The position numbers and the translations under genes were made by a program. DNA of 64,000 bases from Streptomyces sp. NBC_01233 (GTDB lineage: Bacteria; Actinomycetota; Actinomycetes; Streptomycetales; Streptomycetaceae): assembly GCF_035989305.1 (NCBI RefSeq), contig NZ_CP108514.1:5123501-5187500 (forward strand). Reading direction: 5' to 3'. Below, one piece after another: positions 7,968-16,659 of this stretch. The notes under the pieces are model-generated. The model had not been told where the DNA came from. It did not search any database and saw only the letters and a program-made list of their open reading frames with translations. Numbering within the stretch: the first letter of the stretch is position 1; every line of letters starts with the position of its first letter.

Positions 7968-8876
7968 ATGCCGAATGGTCAGCATGGTCAGCAGCAGCCC
8001 CCCGCCGGAGGCCAGTGGTACCCGCCGGAGTGGCCCGACCGCATCCGCGCGCTCGCGGACGGCTCCCTCGTCCCGGTGCCACCGCGACGCGCCGCCACCG
8101 TGATGCTCCTGCGCGACACCCCCGCCGGTCCCGCCGTGCACATGCTGCGCAGACGGGCTTCCATGGCCTTCGCCGGGGGCGCGTACGCCTATCCGGGCGG
8201 CGGGGTCGATCCCCGCGACGAGGAGCACCAGGTGGGCTGGGCGGGGCCCTCGCAGCAGGACTGGGCCGCCCGGCTCGGTACGGACGCCCGGACCGCCCAG
8301 GCCATCGTCTGCGGCGCCGTACGGGAGACCTTCGAGGAGGCGGGTGTCCTGCTCGCCGGGGAGACCCCGGACACCGTCGTCGGTGACACCACGGGTGACG
8401 ACTGGGAGGCCGACCGGCAGGCCCTGGTCGCCCGCGAGCTGTCCTTCGCGGAGTTCCTCGACCGCCGCGGCCTGCGGCTGCGCTCCGACCTGCTCGGGGC
8501 GTGGGCCCGCTGGATCACCCCCGAGTTCGAGCCGCGCCGCTACGACACCTGGTTCTTCGTCGCGGCCCTCCCCGAGGGCCAGCGCACCCGCAACGCCTCC
8601 ACCGAGGCCGACCGGACCGTCTGGATCCGCCCGGCCGACGCGGCCGCCGGCTACGACAAGGGCGAGCTGCTGATGATGCCGCCGACCATCTCCACCCTGC
8701 GCTCCCTGGAGCCGTACGGGAGCGCCGTCGACGCGCTCACCGCGGCCGCCGGCCAGGACCTCACCCCGGTGCTGGCCGAGGCCGTGCTGGAGGACGGCGA
8801 GGTGGTGCTCAGCTGGCCGGGCCACGACGAGTTCACCAAGCGGGTCCGCCTCGGCCGTCCGGGAGGCACCGCATGA
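7968..8876 (+). CDS. NUDIX hydrolase
   Basis: The 302-residue NUDIX-family pyrophosphohydrolase has a Nudix box in two parts. The Gly strand is AYAYPGGGVDP near residue 70, and the metal-binding REUxEExGU helix is RETFEEAGVLL near 120, separated by an insert of about 30 residues. That spacing resembles the NUDT7/NUDT19-like branch, some of which act on CoA esters; the substrate here is inferred at best. The N-terminus is Gln/Pro-rich and probably disordered. The stop overlaps the MBL gene start (ATGA), beginning a four-nucleotide-overlap chain of three genes. Confidence 0.88.
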   Translation: MPNGQHGQQQPPAGGQWYPPEWPDRIRALADGSLVPVPPRRAATVMLLRDTPAGPAVHMLRRRASMAFAGGAYAYPGGGVDPRDEEHQVGWAGPSQQDWAARLGTDARTAQAIVCGAVRETFEEAGVLLAGETPDTVVGDTTGDDWEADRQALVARELSFAEFLDRRGLRLRSDLLGAWARWITPEFEPRRYDTWFFVAALPEGQRTRNASTEADRTVWIRPADAAAGYDKGELLMMPPTISTLRSLEPYGSAVDALTAAAGQDLTPVLAEAVLEDGEVVLSWPGHDEFTKRVRLGRPGGTA

Positions 8877-9718
8877 GCGACGCCGCCGCACTGCCCGGAC
8901 AGCCCCGCGGAGTGGTCACCTCCGGGCCGGCGACCGCCCGCGCGGTGAACGTCCTGGCCCCCAACGCCTCCGCGATGACCCTGGACGGCACCAACACCTG
9001 GCTCCTCTCCGAGCCCGGCTCCGACCTGGCCGTCGTGATCGATCCCGGCCCGCTGGACGAGGTACACCTGCGGGCGGTCATCGCCACCGCCGAGCAGGCC
9101 GGCAAGCGGATCGCCCTCACCCTGCTCACCCACGGCCACCCCGACCACGCCGAGGGCGCGGGCCGTTTCGCCGAGCTCACCGGTACCAAGGTCCGCGCCC
9201 TGGACCCGGCCCTGCGCCTCGGCGACGAGGGCCTGGCCGCCGGGGAGGTGATCCGGACCGGCGGGCTGGAGCTGCGCGTGGTCCCGACCCCGGGCCACAC
9301 CAGCGACTCGCTCTGTTTCCACCTGCCCGCCGACCGGGCCGTGCTGACCGGCGACACCATCCTCGGCCGCGGCACCACGGTCGTCGCCCACCCCGACGGC
9401 CGCCTCGGCGACTACCTGGACTCCCTGCGCCGCCTGCGCTCGCTCACCGTGGACGACGGGGTGCACACCGTCCTTCCGGGCCACGGGCCGGTCCTGGAGG
9501 ACGCACAGGGAGCCGTCGAGTACTACCTGGCCCACCGCGCGCACCGGCTCGCCCAGGTCGAGACCGCCGTCGAGAACGGGTTCGTCACCCCCGAGGCGGT
9601 CGTGGCCCGGGTCTACGCGGACGTGGACCGCTCCCTGTGGCCGGCGGCGGAATGGTCCGTCCGGGCGCAGCTCGAGTACCTTCAAGATCACGGACTGATC
9701 CCTGGAGGGCCCGAATGA
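8873..9718 (+). CDS. MBL-fold metallo-hydrolase
   Basis: The 281-residue metallo-beta-lactamase-fold hydrolase has THGHPDHAEGA (the HxHxDH metal site, near residue 85), PGHTSDS for the next His, GDTIL with the bridging Asp, and LPGHGP near 200. The C-terminal helical extension with EWSVRAQLEYLQDHGLI is typical of the LACTB2-like group. A GGGAGG ribosome site precedes ATG 8873. It is coupled on both sides by 4-nt overlaps, to the NUDIX gene and to the small L7/L12-like gene. The substrate is unknown; the corresponding mycobacterial gene also sits beside crp. Confidence 0.9.
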   Translation: MSDAAALPGQPRGVVTSGPATARAVNVLAPNASAMTLDGTNTWLLSEPGSDLAVVIDPGPLDEVHLRAVIATAEQAGKRIALTLLTHGHPDHAEGAGRFAELTGTKVRALDPALRLGDEGLAAGEVIRTGGLELRVVPTPGHTSDSLCFHLPADRAVLTGDTILGRGTTVVAHPDGRLGDYLDSLRRLRSLTVDDGVHTVLPGHGPVLEDAQGAVEYYLAHRAHRLAQVETAVENGFVTPEAVVARVYADVDRSLWPAAEWSVRAQLEYLQDHGLIPGGPE

Positions 9719-10014
9719 ACACCGTGTTCCTGCTCGTCATGCTGATCGGCACCGCCGGATGGATCACCTCGGCGGTGTCGCTGCGCGTGAAGAGCCTCCA
9801 GCTCAAGGCGGACCTGATGGAGCGCCGCCTGGCCCTCGTGCTGGACCACTTCGGCATAGAGGAGCCGGAGCCGGCCGGCATGGACGAGGTACGCGCCCTG
9901 ATCGCGGCCGACCGGCAGATCTCGGCGATCAAGGCCTACCGCCAGATCACCGGCGCGGGCCTGGCCGAGGCCAAGCTGGCCGTCGAGGCCCTCGCCGACA
10001 CCCGGAAGTCCTAG
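9715..10014 (+). CDS. Membrane protein with ribosomal L7/L12 C-terminal-like domain
   Basis: The 99-residue protein starts with one hydrophobic segment (LLVMLIGTAGWITSAVSL). Then comes a short helix and a domain resembling the C-terminal domain of ribosomal protein L7/L12 (RQISAIKAYRQITGAGLAEA, about residues 65-85). It lacks the L7/L12 dimerisation domain and hinge, so it is not the stalk protein. The membrane anchor suggests a role at the membrane, perhaps docking a translation factor, but that is speculative. It overlaps the MBL gene by ATGA. Confidence 0.8.
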   Translation: MNTVFLLVMLIGTAGWITSAVSLRVKSLQLKADLMERRLALVLDHFGIEEPEPAGMDEVRALIAADRQISAIKAYRQITGAGLAEAKLAVEALADTRKS

Positions 10015-10820
10015 CCCGCGTCCCGCGGGGTCTTCGTGCCGTGCCGGGCCGTGTACTCGTCCGCGAGCCACGGCCCGAGGTCCTCGACGTACGCGCGCAG
10101 CACGGCCGGGTCGGCGACCGGATTCAGTGCCAAGACGGCGGCGGCGCGCATCTGGGCCGCGCGCTCCGGGTAGTAGCCGCCGAAGATCTCCGCGGACTCG
10201 GCGAGGTCGCTGGTCCAGCCGCCCCACCGCGGCATCACCAGCGTGAACCCGGTGCGGACCAGGTGCCGTGAGAAGAACCGGCACAGCCTCCGGCATTCGT
10301 CCTCGGTCGACGCCTCCCGCACCCGCCTGCGCCACCCGGGCAGTACGTCGGCCAGGTCGCCGTTGGTCTCGCGGGCGAGCAGGCTGTCCGGACGGTAGCG
10401 CGGCAGGTGCTCGGCCAGGTCCGCGCCGAGCAGCGGCGTGCACAGGCAGGCGAGGAACCAGCCCAGGTCGAATCGTTCCGCCTCGCTCAGCAGGGTGTCC
10501 TTGCCGTACAGCAGGATGCCGGCGCCCTCGATCTCCGGGAAGTCCTCGTCGAGCCCGCGCGCCAGCACCTCTGCGGCGTCGCGGTCCTCGTCGGCGGGCT
10601 CGTGGTGCAGGGCCAGCAGGAGGTCGAGGTCGGACCGCCCGGGCCGGGCCGTCCCGCGCGGCACGGACCCGTACAGGTACGCGCTGTGCAGCCGCCGGCC
10701 GTACGCGTCGCGGAGCCGTCCGCGGGCGGCCGCGACGACGCCGGCGAACTCCCCCTGGACCTGCCCGAGGGAGCCCTCGCGCTCGAAGTACTCGTACGTG
10801 TCCAGCCCTCTGTGCCCCAT
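10011..10820 (-). CDS. Nucleotidyltransferase-domain protein
   Basis: The 269-residue protein has the Pol-beta nucleotidyltransferase motif YGSVPRGTARPGRSDLDLL, the hG[GS]x(9-13)DhD pattern with two metal-binding Asp. A helical C-terminal half is shaped like that of aminoglycoside adenylyltransferases. The substrate is not evident and drug resistance should not be assumed. ATG 10820 (MGHRGLDTYEYFE) is the most natural start, although the GGAGG upstream is only about one nucleotide away; a GTG a few codons upstream is the alternative. Its 3' end meets the L7/L12-like gene tail to tail with a 4-nt overlap. Confidence 0.8.
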   Translation of the reverse strand: MGHRGLDTYEYFEREGSLGQVQGEFAGVVAAARGRLRDAYGRRLHSAYLYGSVPRGTARPGRSDLDLLLALHHEPADEDRDAAEVLARGLDEDFPEIEGAGILLYGKDTLLSEAERFDLGWFLACLCTPLLGADLAEHLPRYRPDSLLARETNGDLADVLPGWRRRVREASTEDECRRLCRFFSRHLVRTGFTLVMPRWGGWTSDLAESAEIFGGYYPERAAQMRAAAVLALNPVADPAVLRAYVEDLGPWLADEYTARHGTKTPRDAG

Positions 10821-10938
10821 GCCTCCACTGTGCACGGACCAGCCCCGCCGGCGGTCGAGGCGCGGGGCCTTGTCCTGGACATGCGGAAGGGGGCCCCGCC
10901 CCTCGGGCAGGACCCCCTCGAACCGCTGGGACCCGGCG

Positions 10939-11613
10939 TCAGCGCGAGCGCTTCGCCAGGCGCTCCACGTCCAGCAGGATGACCGCACGCGCCTCCAGGC
11001 GGAGCCAGCCGCGGCCCGCGAAGTCGGCCAGGGCCTTGTTCACCGTCTCGCGGGAGGCGCCGACGAGCTGTGCGAGCTCCTCCTGCGTGAGGTCGTGCAC
11101 CACGTGGATGCCCTCCTCCGACTGCACGCCGAAGCGGCGCGACAGGTCGAGGAGCGCCCGCGCCACACGGCCGGGAACGTCGGAGAAGACCAGATCGGAC
11201 ATCTGGTCGTTGGTCTTGCGCAGGCGCCGGGCGACGGCGCGCAGCAGCGCGGTCGCGACCTCGGGCCGGGCGTTGAGCCAGGGCTGGAGGTCGCCGTGGC
11301 CGAGGCCGAGCAGCTTGACCTCGGTCAGGGCGGTGGCGGTGGCGGTACGCGGGCCCGGGTCGAAGAGCGACAGCTCGCCGATCAGCTCGCCGGGGCCGAG
11401 GACGGCCAGCATGTTCTCGCGGCCGTCGGGGGAGGTGCGGTGCAGCTTCACCTTGCCCTCGGTCACGACATACAGCCGGTCGCCGGGGTCGCCCTCGTGG
11501 AACAGGGCGTCACCGCGTGCGAGGGTCACCTCGCCCATGGAGGCGCGGAGCTCCGCGGCCTGCTCGTCATCGAGCGCCGCGAAGAGCGGGGCGCGCCGCA
11601 GAACGTCGTCCAC
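10939..11613 (-). CDS. crp: Cyclic AMP receptor protein Crp
   Basis: The 224-residue CRP/FNR-family regulator has a cyclic-nucleotide-binding barrel in residues 1-120, including GELIGELSLFDPGPRTATA (the phosphate-binding cassette). A long dimer helix follows, then a winged helix-turn-helix with LTQEELAQLVGASRETVNKA. The sequence and place next to nth identify Streptomyces Crp, which affects germination, growth and antibiotic output. The GTG start at 11613 is preceded by AGGAGAGAG. It is divergent from nth with about 180 bp between. Confidence 0.95.
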   Translation of the reverse strand: MDDVLRRAPLFAALDDEQAAELRASMGEVTLARGDALFHEGDPGDRLYVVTEGKVKLHRTSPDGRENMLAVLGPGELIGELSLFDPGPRTATATALTEVKLLGLGHGDLQPWLNARPEVATALLRAVARRLRKTNDQMSDLVFSDVPGRVARALLDLSRRFGVQSEEGIHVVHDLTQEELAQLVGASRETVNKALADFAGRGWLRLEARAVILLDVERLAKRSR

Positions 11614-11784
11614 GAGTCTCTCTCCTATGTCGACCAGCTCACGGGGACCGTGCTCCCCATTTTGCCGGACGGCTCAAACAGTGCGATCAATCACAAGGAT
11701 GCCGGACGGACGGGCGTGCTGTGCGGCGAGAGGCCAATCGGAGTGGTGTTACCTGAGGTCCGGGCGGGTGTCAGCGGCCGGCCT

Positions 11785-11790
11785 TAGGCT
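11785..11790 (+). promoter_or_regulatory. Probable -10 box, leaderless nth
   Basis: TAGGCT ends 6 nt before the GTG at 11797, with no ribosome-binding site between. Confidence 0.55.
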
Positions 11791-11796
11791 GGCCGG

Positions 11797-12732
11797 GTGT
11801 CCAATAAGCCGGTGAGAGCACAGGCCAAGGGGTCCGCAGGAGTGACGGCGCCCCAAAATTCAGCCGTGGGCGAACATGCCCCAGTGAACGCGTCCGCGGG
11901 GGCGGCGGCCACCCCTCAGGGCAAAGTTTCGGCCAAGAAATCGAAGGCGGCCAAGCCGGAATCGCGGCTGGCCATGGTGCGCAGGGCGCGGCGCATCAAC
12001 CGTGAGCTGGCCGAGATCTATCCATACGCCCATCCGGAGCTCGACTTCCGCAATCCCTTCGAACTGCTCGTCGCGACGGTGCTCTCCGCGCAGACGACCG
12101 ACCTGCGGGTGAACCAGACGACCCCGGCCCTGTTCGCCGCCTACCCGACGCCCGAGGACATGGCCGCGGCCGCTCCCGAGCACCTGGAGGAGCTGATCCG
12201 GCCGACCGGGTTCTTCCGGATGAAGGCCAAGTCCCTGCTCGGCCTCTCGCAGGCTCTGCGGGACGACTTCGGCGGGGAGGTGCCGGGCCGGCTCGAAGAC
12301 CTGGTGACCCTGCCCGGAGTGGGCCGCAAGACCGCGAACGTGGTCCTCGGCAACGCGTTCGGCGTCCCCGGGATCACCGTCGACACCCACTTCGGCCGAC
12401 TGGTGCGCCGCTGGAAGTGGACCGGGCAGCAGGACCCGGAGAAGGTCGAGGCCGAGATCTGCGCGATCTTCCCGAAGAGCGAGTGGACGATGCTCTCGCA
12501 CCGCGTCGTCTTCCACGGCCGCCGGATCTGCCACGCGCAGCGGCCGGCCTGCGGGGCCTGCCCGATCGCCCCGCTCTGCCCGGCGTACGGGGAGGGCGAG
12601 ACGGACCCGGAGAAGGCGGCGAAGCTGCTCAAGTACGAGAAGGGCGGCCAGCCGGGCCAGCGGCTGACCCCGCCCCCGGACTACCCGGGCCTCCCCGCGC
12701 TGCCGCTGGGGGGTGCTCCGGCGCCGTCCTGA
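11797..12732 (+). CDS. nth: Endonuclease III (DNA glycosylase/AP lyase)
   Basis: The 311-residue base-excision-repair enzyme removes oxidised pyrimidines. The helix-hairpin-helix [14 protein letters not shown] carries the catalytic Lys, and the Asp lies in [10 protein letters not shown]. The C-terminus has the four-cysteine [4Fe-4S] loop in [17 protein letters not shown] (Cx6Cx2Cx5C). About 60 N-terminal residues, basic and Ala-rich, extend beyond the usual start; an internal start near [14 protein letters not shown] is possible. The GTG chosen has a -10 box at leaderless spacing. Confidence 0.93.
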   Translation: MSNKPVRAQAKGSAGVTAPQNSAVGEHAPVNASAGAAATPQGKVSAKKSKAAKPESRLAMVRRARRINRELAEIYPYAHPELDFRNPFELLVATVLSAQTTDLRVNQTTPALFAAYPTPEDMAAAAPEHLEELIRPTGFFRMKAKSLLGLSQALRDDFGGEVPGRLEDLVTLPGVGRKTANVVLGNAFGVPGITVDTHFGRLVRRWKWTGQQDPEKVEAEICAIFPKSEWTMLSHRVVFHGRRICHAQRPACGACPIAPLCPAYGEGETDPEKAAKLLKYEKGGQPGQRLTPPPDYPGLPALPLGGAPAPS

Positions 12733-12823
12733 GCGGTCCCGGGCGGACCTGCAGTGGCGCTGCACCTGAGGAACCAATCGGTACCCGCACTGCGTTTGGC
12801 GGTGTGGGAGATCACGGACGGGG

Positions 12824-13558
12824 ATGCCTATGACGCGCGGTAGCGGTAGCGGTACACGGGACGAGACTGCGGCGGGAGCCCGCGAGGGCGACGGCATCGC
12901 GCTCAGCACGCACGGCCTGCCCGCCTGGCTCGACCCCGTCGTCGAGGCCGCCCGGAACGTGCAGCCGCGGCAGCTGAGCCGGTTCCTGCCGCCCGAGGAC
13001 GGCCGCGGGCGGCAGTCCGCCGTGCTCGTCCTCTTCGGGGAGGGCCCCCGCGGCCCCGAGCTGCTCCTCATGGAGCGCGCCGGCACCCTGCGCTCGCACG
13101 CGGGGCAGCCGTCCTTCCCCGGTGGTGCGCTGGATCCGGAGGACGGAGATCCGCACACCACCGGCCCGCTCCGCGCCGCGCTGCGCGAGGCCGAGGAGGA
13201 AACCGGACTCGATCCTTCCGGCGTCCAGCTCTTCGGTGTGCTGCCCCGGCTCTACATCCCGGTCAGCGAGTTCGTCGTGACCCCGGTCCTCGGCTGGTGG
13301 CGCGCCCCCAGCCCGGTCGGCGCCGTGGACCCGGCCGAGACGGCCCGGGTCTTCACGGTCCCCGTGGCAGATCTCACGGATCCCGAACACCGGGTCATGG
13401 CCGTCCACCCGGCCGGCCACCAAGGGCCGGGATTCACCGTCGAATCGGCTCTGGTCTGGGGTTTCACCGCCGGAGTGATCGACCGCATCCTGCACTTCGC
13501 TGGCTGGGAGCGCCCCTGGGACCGCACGCGCCAGGTCCCGCTCGACTGGCGCGCATGA
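12824..13558 (+). CDS. NUDIX CoA pyrophosphatase-like protein
   Basis: The 244-residue protein has the UPF0035/NudL signature LLMERAGTLRSHAGQPSFPGG followed by a full Nudix box ending REAEEETGLDPSG. That combination marks the coenzyme A diphosphatase group, which cleaves CoA or its oxidised derivatives. The start is ATG 12824 or the ATG two codons later. The next gene, marP, begins 4 bp after the stop, so the two are likely cotranscribed; the same pair is adjacent in mycobacteria. Confidence 0.9.
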   Translation: MPMTRGSGSGTRDETAAGAREGDGIALSTHGLPAWLDPVVEAARNVQPRQLSRFLPPEDGRGRQSAVLVLFGEGPRGPELLLMERAGTLRSHAGQPSFPGGALDPEDGDPHTTGPLRAALREAEEETGLDPSGVQLFGVLPRLYIPVSEFVVTPVLGWWRAPSPVGAVDPAETARVFTVPVADLTDPEHRVMAVHPAGHQGPGFTVESALVWGFTAGVIDRILHFAGWERPWDRTRQVPLDWRA

Positions 13559-13562
13559 GACG

Positions 13563-14774
13563 GTGGCCCACGTGAACGTGCTGGACATCCTGTTGCTGCT
13601 CGCCGCCGTGTGGTTCGCGATCGTCGGCTACCGCCAGGGGTTCGTCGTCGGCATCCTGTCGGTGATCGGATTCCTCGGCGGTGGCCTCATCGCCGTGTCC
13701 CTGATCCCGCTGGTCTGGGACCGGGTGACGGACAACGGCACCCAGGTGTCCACCACCGTCGTCGTCATCGCCGTCGTCGTGATCATCGTCTGCGCCTCGA
13801 TCGGCCAGGCCCTGACCACCCACCTCGGCAACCGGGTCCGCCGCCAGATCACCTGGTCACCGGCGCGCGCCCTCGACGCGACCGGCGGCGCCCTGGTCAA
13901 CGTGGTCGCGATGCTGCTGGTGGCCTGGCTGATCGGACTGCTGCTCGCCGGGACATCCCTGCCCACCCTGGGCAAGGAGGTCCGCAACTCCAAGGTGCTC
14001 CTCGGCGTGTCGCGGGTGCTGCCCGACCAGGCGAACACCTGGTTCATGGACTTCAGCTCCACCCTCGCGCGCAACGGCTTCCCGCAGGTGTTCACCCCGT
14101 TCTCCAACGAGCCGATCACCGAGGTCAGGGCACCCGATCCGGCGCTCGCGATCAGCCCCGTCGCCGAGCAGGCCAAGCGCTCGATCGTGAAGGTCGTCGG
14201 CACCGCGCCCAGCTGCAGCAAGGTGCTGGAGGGCACGGGCTTCGTCTTCGCGCCCGGCAAGGTGATGACCAACGCGCACGTCGTCGGCGGGGTCGGCGAG
14301 CCGACCGTCCAGATCGGCGGCGAGGGCAAGCTCTACGACGGCAAGGTCGTGCTCTACGACTGGGAGCGCGACATCGCCGTACTGGACGTGCCCAAGCTGA
14401 AGGCGCCGGCGCTGGAGTTCACCGACAAGGACGCGACGAGCGGCAGCGACGCGATCGTCGCCGGCTTCCCGGAGAACGGCGCGTACGACGTCCGCGCCGC
14501 CCGCGTCCGCGGCCGGATCAATGCCAACGGACCGGACATCTACCACCGCGGTACTGTCCGACGGGACGTCTACTCGCTGTTCGCGACCGTCCGCCAGGGC
14601 AACTCCGGCGGCCCGCTGCTGACCCCCGAAGGCAAGGTGTACGGGGTCGTCTTCGCGAAGTCCCTCGACGACCCGAACACCGGCTACGCGCTGACGGTGG
14701 ACGAGATCCGCGACGACATCCAGAACGGCAAGGTCGCCGACCGGCGGGTCCACAGCCAGGGGTGCGCCCTCTGA
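13563..14774 (+). CDS. marP: Membrane serine protease, MarP family
   Basis: The 403-residue protein has four N-terminal membrane segments of the CvpA/colicin V production type (residues 1-130). A periplasmic chymotrypsin-like protease domain follows. The catalytic triad is visible as His in MTNAHVVGG, Asp in ERDIAVLDV and Ser in RQGNSGGPLL. Two Cys (one in APSCSKV and one in the C-terminal SQGCAL) could form a disulfide, as in mycobacterial MarP, which supports acid resistance. The start is GTG 13563, close behind the NUDIX gene. Confidence 0.92.
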   Translation: MAHVNVLDILLLLAAVWFAIVGYRQGFVVGILSVIGFLGGGLIAVSLIPLVWDRVTDNGTQVSTTVVVIAVVVIIVCASIGQALTTHLGNRVRRQITWSPARALDATGGALVNVVAMLLVAWLIGLLLAGTSLPTLGKEVRNSKVLLGVSRVLPDQANTWFMDFSSTLARNGFPQVFTPFSNEPITEVRAPDPALAISPVAEQAKRSIVKVVGTAPSCSKVLEGTGFVFAPGKVMTNAHVVGGVGEPTVQIGGEGKLYDGKVVLYDWERDIAVLDVPKLKAPALEFTDKDATSGSDAIVAGFPENGAYDVRAARVRGRINANGPDIYHRGTVRRDVYSLFATVRQGNSGGPLLTPEGKVYGVVFAKSLDDPNTGYALTVDEIRDDIQNGKVADRRVHSQGCAL

Positions 14775-14795
14775 GGCACCGCCCCCGCCGGGCTC

Positions 14796-14969
14796 CTACG
14801 TCCGTGGATGGCGCAGGCGCGCCGAGACCCAGCGGGCCCGGCGGCGCAGGATGCGCGGAATCCCGAGGCGGAGGTCGTGGCCGTGGCGGCCGGCCCTCTC
14901 GTGGGTGCTCGGCGTAGCCGCCGAGCGGTGTTTGTGCGCGGTGTCACCGTAGTCGTGCGTCCAGCTCAT
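14796..14969 (-). CDS. Small arginine-rich hypothetical protein
   Basis: A 57-codon frame begins MSWTHDYGDTAHKH and ends SARLRHPRT. It is rich in Arg and His, with a basic C-terminal half (RILRRRARWVSARLRH) that could bind nucleic acid or the membrane surface. The codons are G+C-rich at third positions, and an SD-like CGGAG precedes the ATG. No family is recognised. It fills the gap between marP (convergent) and the epoxide-hydrolase-like gene. Confidence 0.5.
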   Translation of the reverse strand: MSWTHDYGDTAHKHRSAATPSTHERAGRHGHDLRLGIPRILRRRARWVSARLRHPRT

Positions 14970-15046
14970 ACTCCGAGCTGTGCCCGTGCCCCAAGGTCGG
15001 TAACCCCGTCAGGGGCGGCCAATTGGCCTATGCGCCAGGCAATTGA

Positions 15047-15065
15047 ATGCTCGTAAGACGAGCAT
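15047..15065. other. Hairpin in marP-hydrolase intergenic region
   Basis: ATGCTCGT and ACGAGCAT pair over 8 bp with a 3-nt loop. It could end the hydrolase transcript or regulate the small gene at 14796-14969. A 12-nt tandem duplication (GTCCGACCGGAG twice) lies just to the right, near 15100. Confidence 0.4.
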
Positions 15066-15189
15066 GTGAGCGAACTGTCCGACTTTCACAGGGTGGTCGG
15101 GTCCGACCGGAGGTCCGACCGGAGGTCCGGACCGAGACCCTGGCGCAGGACCTGAGGGGGGCGGCCGGAGGGCGGCGCGGAGGTCCGGC

Positions 15190-16149
15190 TCAGCGGTCCG
15201 GCTCGGGATCCTTGAGCCAGTTCACCAGCTCCGTCGAGAAGGCCACGGGGTCCTCCTCGTGCGGGAAGTGTCCGAGCCCGTCGAACAGCCGCCACCGGTA
15301 CGGGGCTTCGACGTACTCCCCGGACCCGGCCGCACTGCGCGTCCGCATCACCGGGTCGAGCGATCCGTGCAGATGCAGTGTCGGCACCCGCAGCGGCCGC
15401 TTCATCCGCCGGTTGAACTGCAGCCCGTCGGGCCGCGCCATCGACCGCATCATCCAGCGGTACGGCTCGATCGAGCAGTGCGCGGTGGACGGGATGCACA
15501 TGGCCCGCCGGTACACGGCGAGGTCCTCCTCCTCGGGCGGCCGCGGCCCCGACCAGTCCCGGATCAGGTCCCCTACGAGGGCCCCGCCGTCGGCGACGAG
15601 TTGACGCTCCGGCACGAACGGCCGCTGGAAGCCCCAGATGTGCGAACTGGCCCGCGTCTGCCCGAAGTCCGACAGCATCGCCGAACGCCAGCGGCGCGGG
15701 TGCGGCATGGAGGAGACGACGAGCCGGCGCACCAGCTTGGGCCGCATCACGGCCGCCGTCCAGGCGAGGTACCCGCCCAGGTCGTGCCCGACGAGGGCTG
15801 CGTCCGGCTCGCCGAGCGACCGTACGACCCCGGTGATGTCGAGGGCCAGATTGGCCGGGTCGTAGCCGCGCGGGGTGCGGTCGCTGCCGCCCACTCCGCG
15901 CAGGTCCATCGCGACCGCCCGGTACCCGGCGTCGGCGAGCGCGGTCAGCTGGTGCCGCCAGGTCCACCAGAACTGCGGGAACCCGTGGAGCAGCAGCACC
16001 AGCGGCCCGTCGCCGAGTTCGGCGACGTGGAAGCGGGCGCCGTTCGCGGCGACGTCCCGGTGCGTCACCGCCTGCCCGCCGGGGAGGTCGAGCCGTACCG
16101 CCGTGGCAGCCGTGGGGGGAATGCTGGAATCCGGGGTGGGCGCTGTCAT
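15190..16149 (-). CDS. Alpha/beta hydrolase, epoxide-hydrolase-like
   Basis: The 319-residue alpha/beta hydrolase has the oxyanion HGFPQFWWTWR near residue 58, and the nucleophile elbow VGHDLGG carries Asp rather than Ser, as in epoxide hydrolases and haloalkane dehalogenases. The cap domain spans about residues 150-240, and the catalytic His is in GLGHFPHEED. It matches the type next to marP in mycobacteria (EphE-like). The start overlaps the stop of the holin-like gene by ATGA, so it is the last gene of an nhaA, holin-like, hydrolase group. Confidence 0.88.
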   Translation of the reverse strand: MTAPTPDSSIPPTAATAVRLDLPGGQAVTHRDVAANGARFHVAELGDGPLVLLLHGFPQFWWTWRHQLTALADAGYRAVAMDLRGVGGSDRTPRGYDPANLALDITGVVRSLGEPDAALVGHDLGGYLAWTAAVMRPKLVRRLVVSSMPHPRRWRSAMLSDFGQTRASSHIWGFQRPFVPERQLVADGGALVGDLIRDWSGPRPPEEEDLAVYRRAMCIPSTAHCSIEPYRWMMRSMARPDGLQFNRRMKRPLRVPTLHLHGSLDPVMRTRSAAGSGEYVEAPYRWRLFDGLGHFPHEEDPVAFSTELVNWLKDPEPDR

Positions 16150-16604
16150 GAGGACGAGCGTGCCACACCCACAACGTTGTCACTCACCGGCCGCGGGTGC
16201 GGCTTGACGGTCCCGACCAGTGCGGCGGTCTGCTTGACGGAGGCGATGGACCTCTCCGGCGGCGTGATCTTCTTGAACTTCCGCACCGCGATCAGCACCA
16301 GCACACCCGCGATGAGCAGGAACGCACTGCCGACGATGAGGAAGGACCAGGCGAGCCCGAGCCCGAGGTTGTGGATCCCGTACGCGGCGGCGAAGGTCAG
16401 GGCCGGAAGCGAGAAGACCGCGAGCATACCTGCGGCGGCGAGGGAGGCGGAGCCGCTGCCCACGCGCTTGACGTCCTCGCGGATCTCCGCCTTGGCGAGG
16501 GCGATCTCGTCGTGAACCAGGGCGGACATCTCGGCGGTGGCCGAGGCGACCAGCTGGCCGAGTGTGCGCTCGGCTCCCTGCGCCTCTTGGTCCACTGCGC
16601 TCAT
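16146..16604 (-). CDS. Phage-holin-family (superfamily III) membrane protein
   Basis: The 152-residue protein starts with an amphipathic acidic helix (LVHDEIALAKAEIRED). Two hydrophobic segments follow (MLAVFSLPALTFAAAYGI and FLIVGSAFLLIAGVLVLIAV) and then a basic tail. The pattern is the actinobacterial 'phage holin family' or Act-holin type, a cellular membrane protein rather than a true phage holin. GGGAGAGAG precedes ATG 16604. It lies between nhaA and the hydrolase, both on the same strand. Confidence 0.8.
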   Translation of the reverse strand: MSAVDQEAQGAERTLGQLVASATAEMSALVHDEIALAKAEIREDVKRVGSGSASLAAAGMLAVFSLPALTFAAAYGIHNLGLGLAWSFLIVGSAFLLIAGVLVLIAVRKFKKITPPERSIASVKQTAALVGTVKPHPRPVSDNVVGVARSSS

Positions 16605-16659
16605 CGCTCTCTCCCTCTGTCGTCTGCTGCCGTGCGGCTGTCCTGCGTCGTCAGTCAGA

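Noticed and set aside
10011..10820. Aminoglycoside resistance gene
   Set aside because: Only the general nucleotidyltransferase motif is seen, and the gene lies in conserved core order rather than a resistance context.
16146..16604. Prophage holin
   Set aside because: No lysin or other phage gene is near; the gene is coupled to nhaA and a hydrolase and is of the cellular holin-like type.
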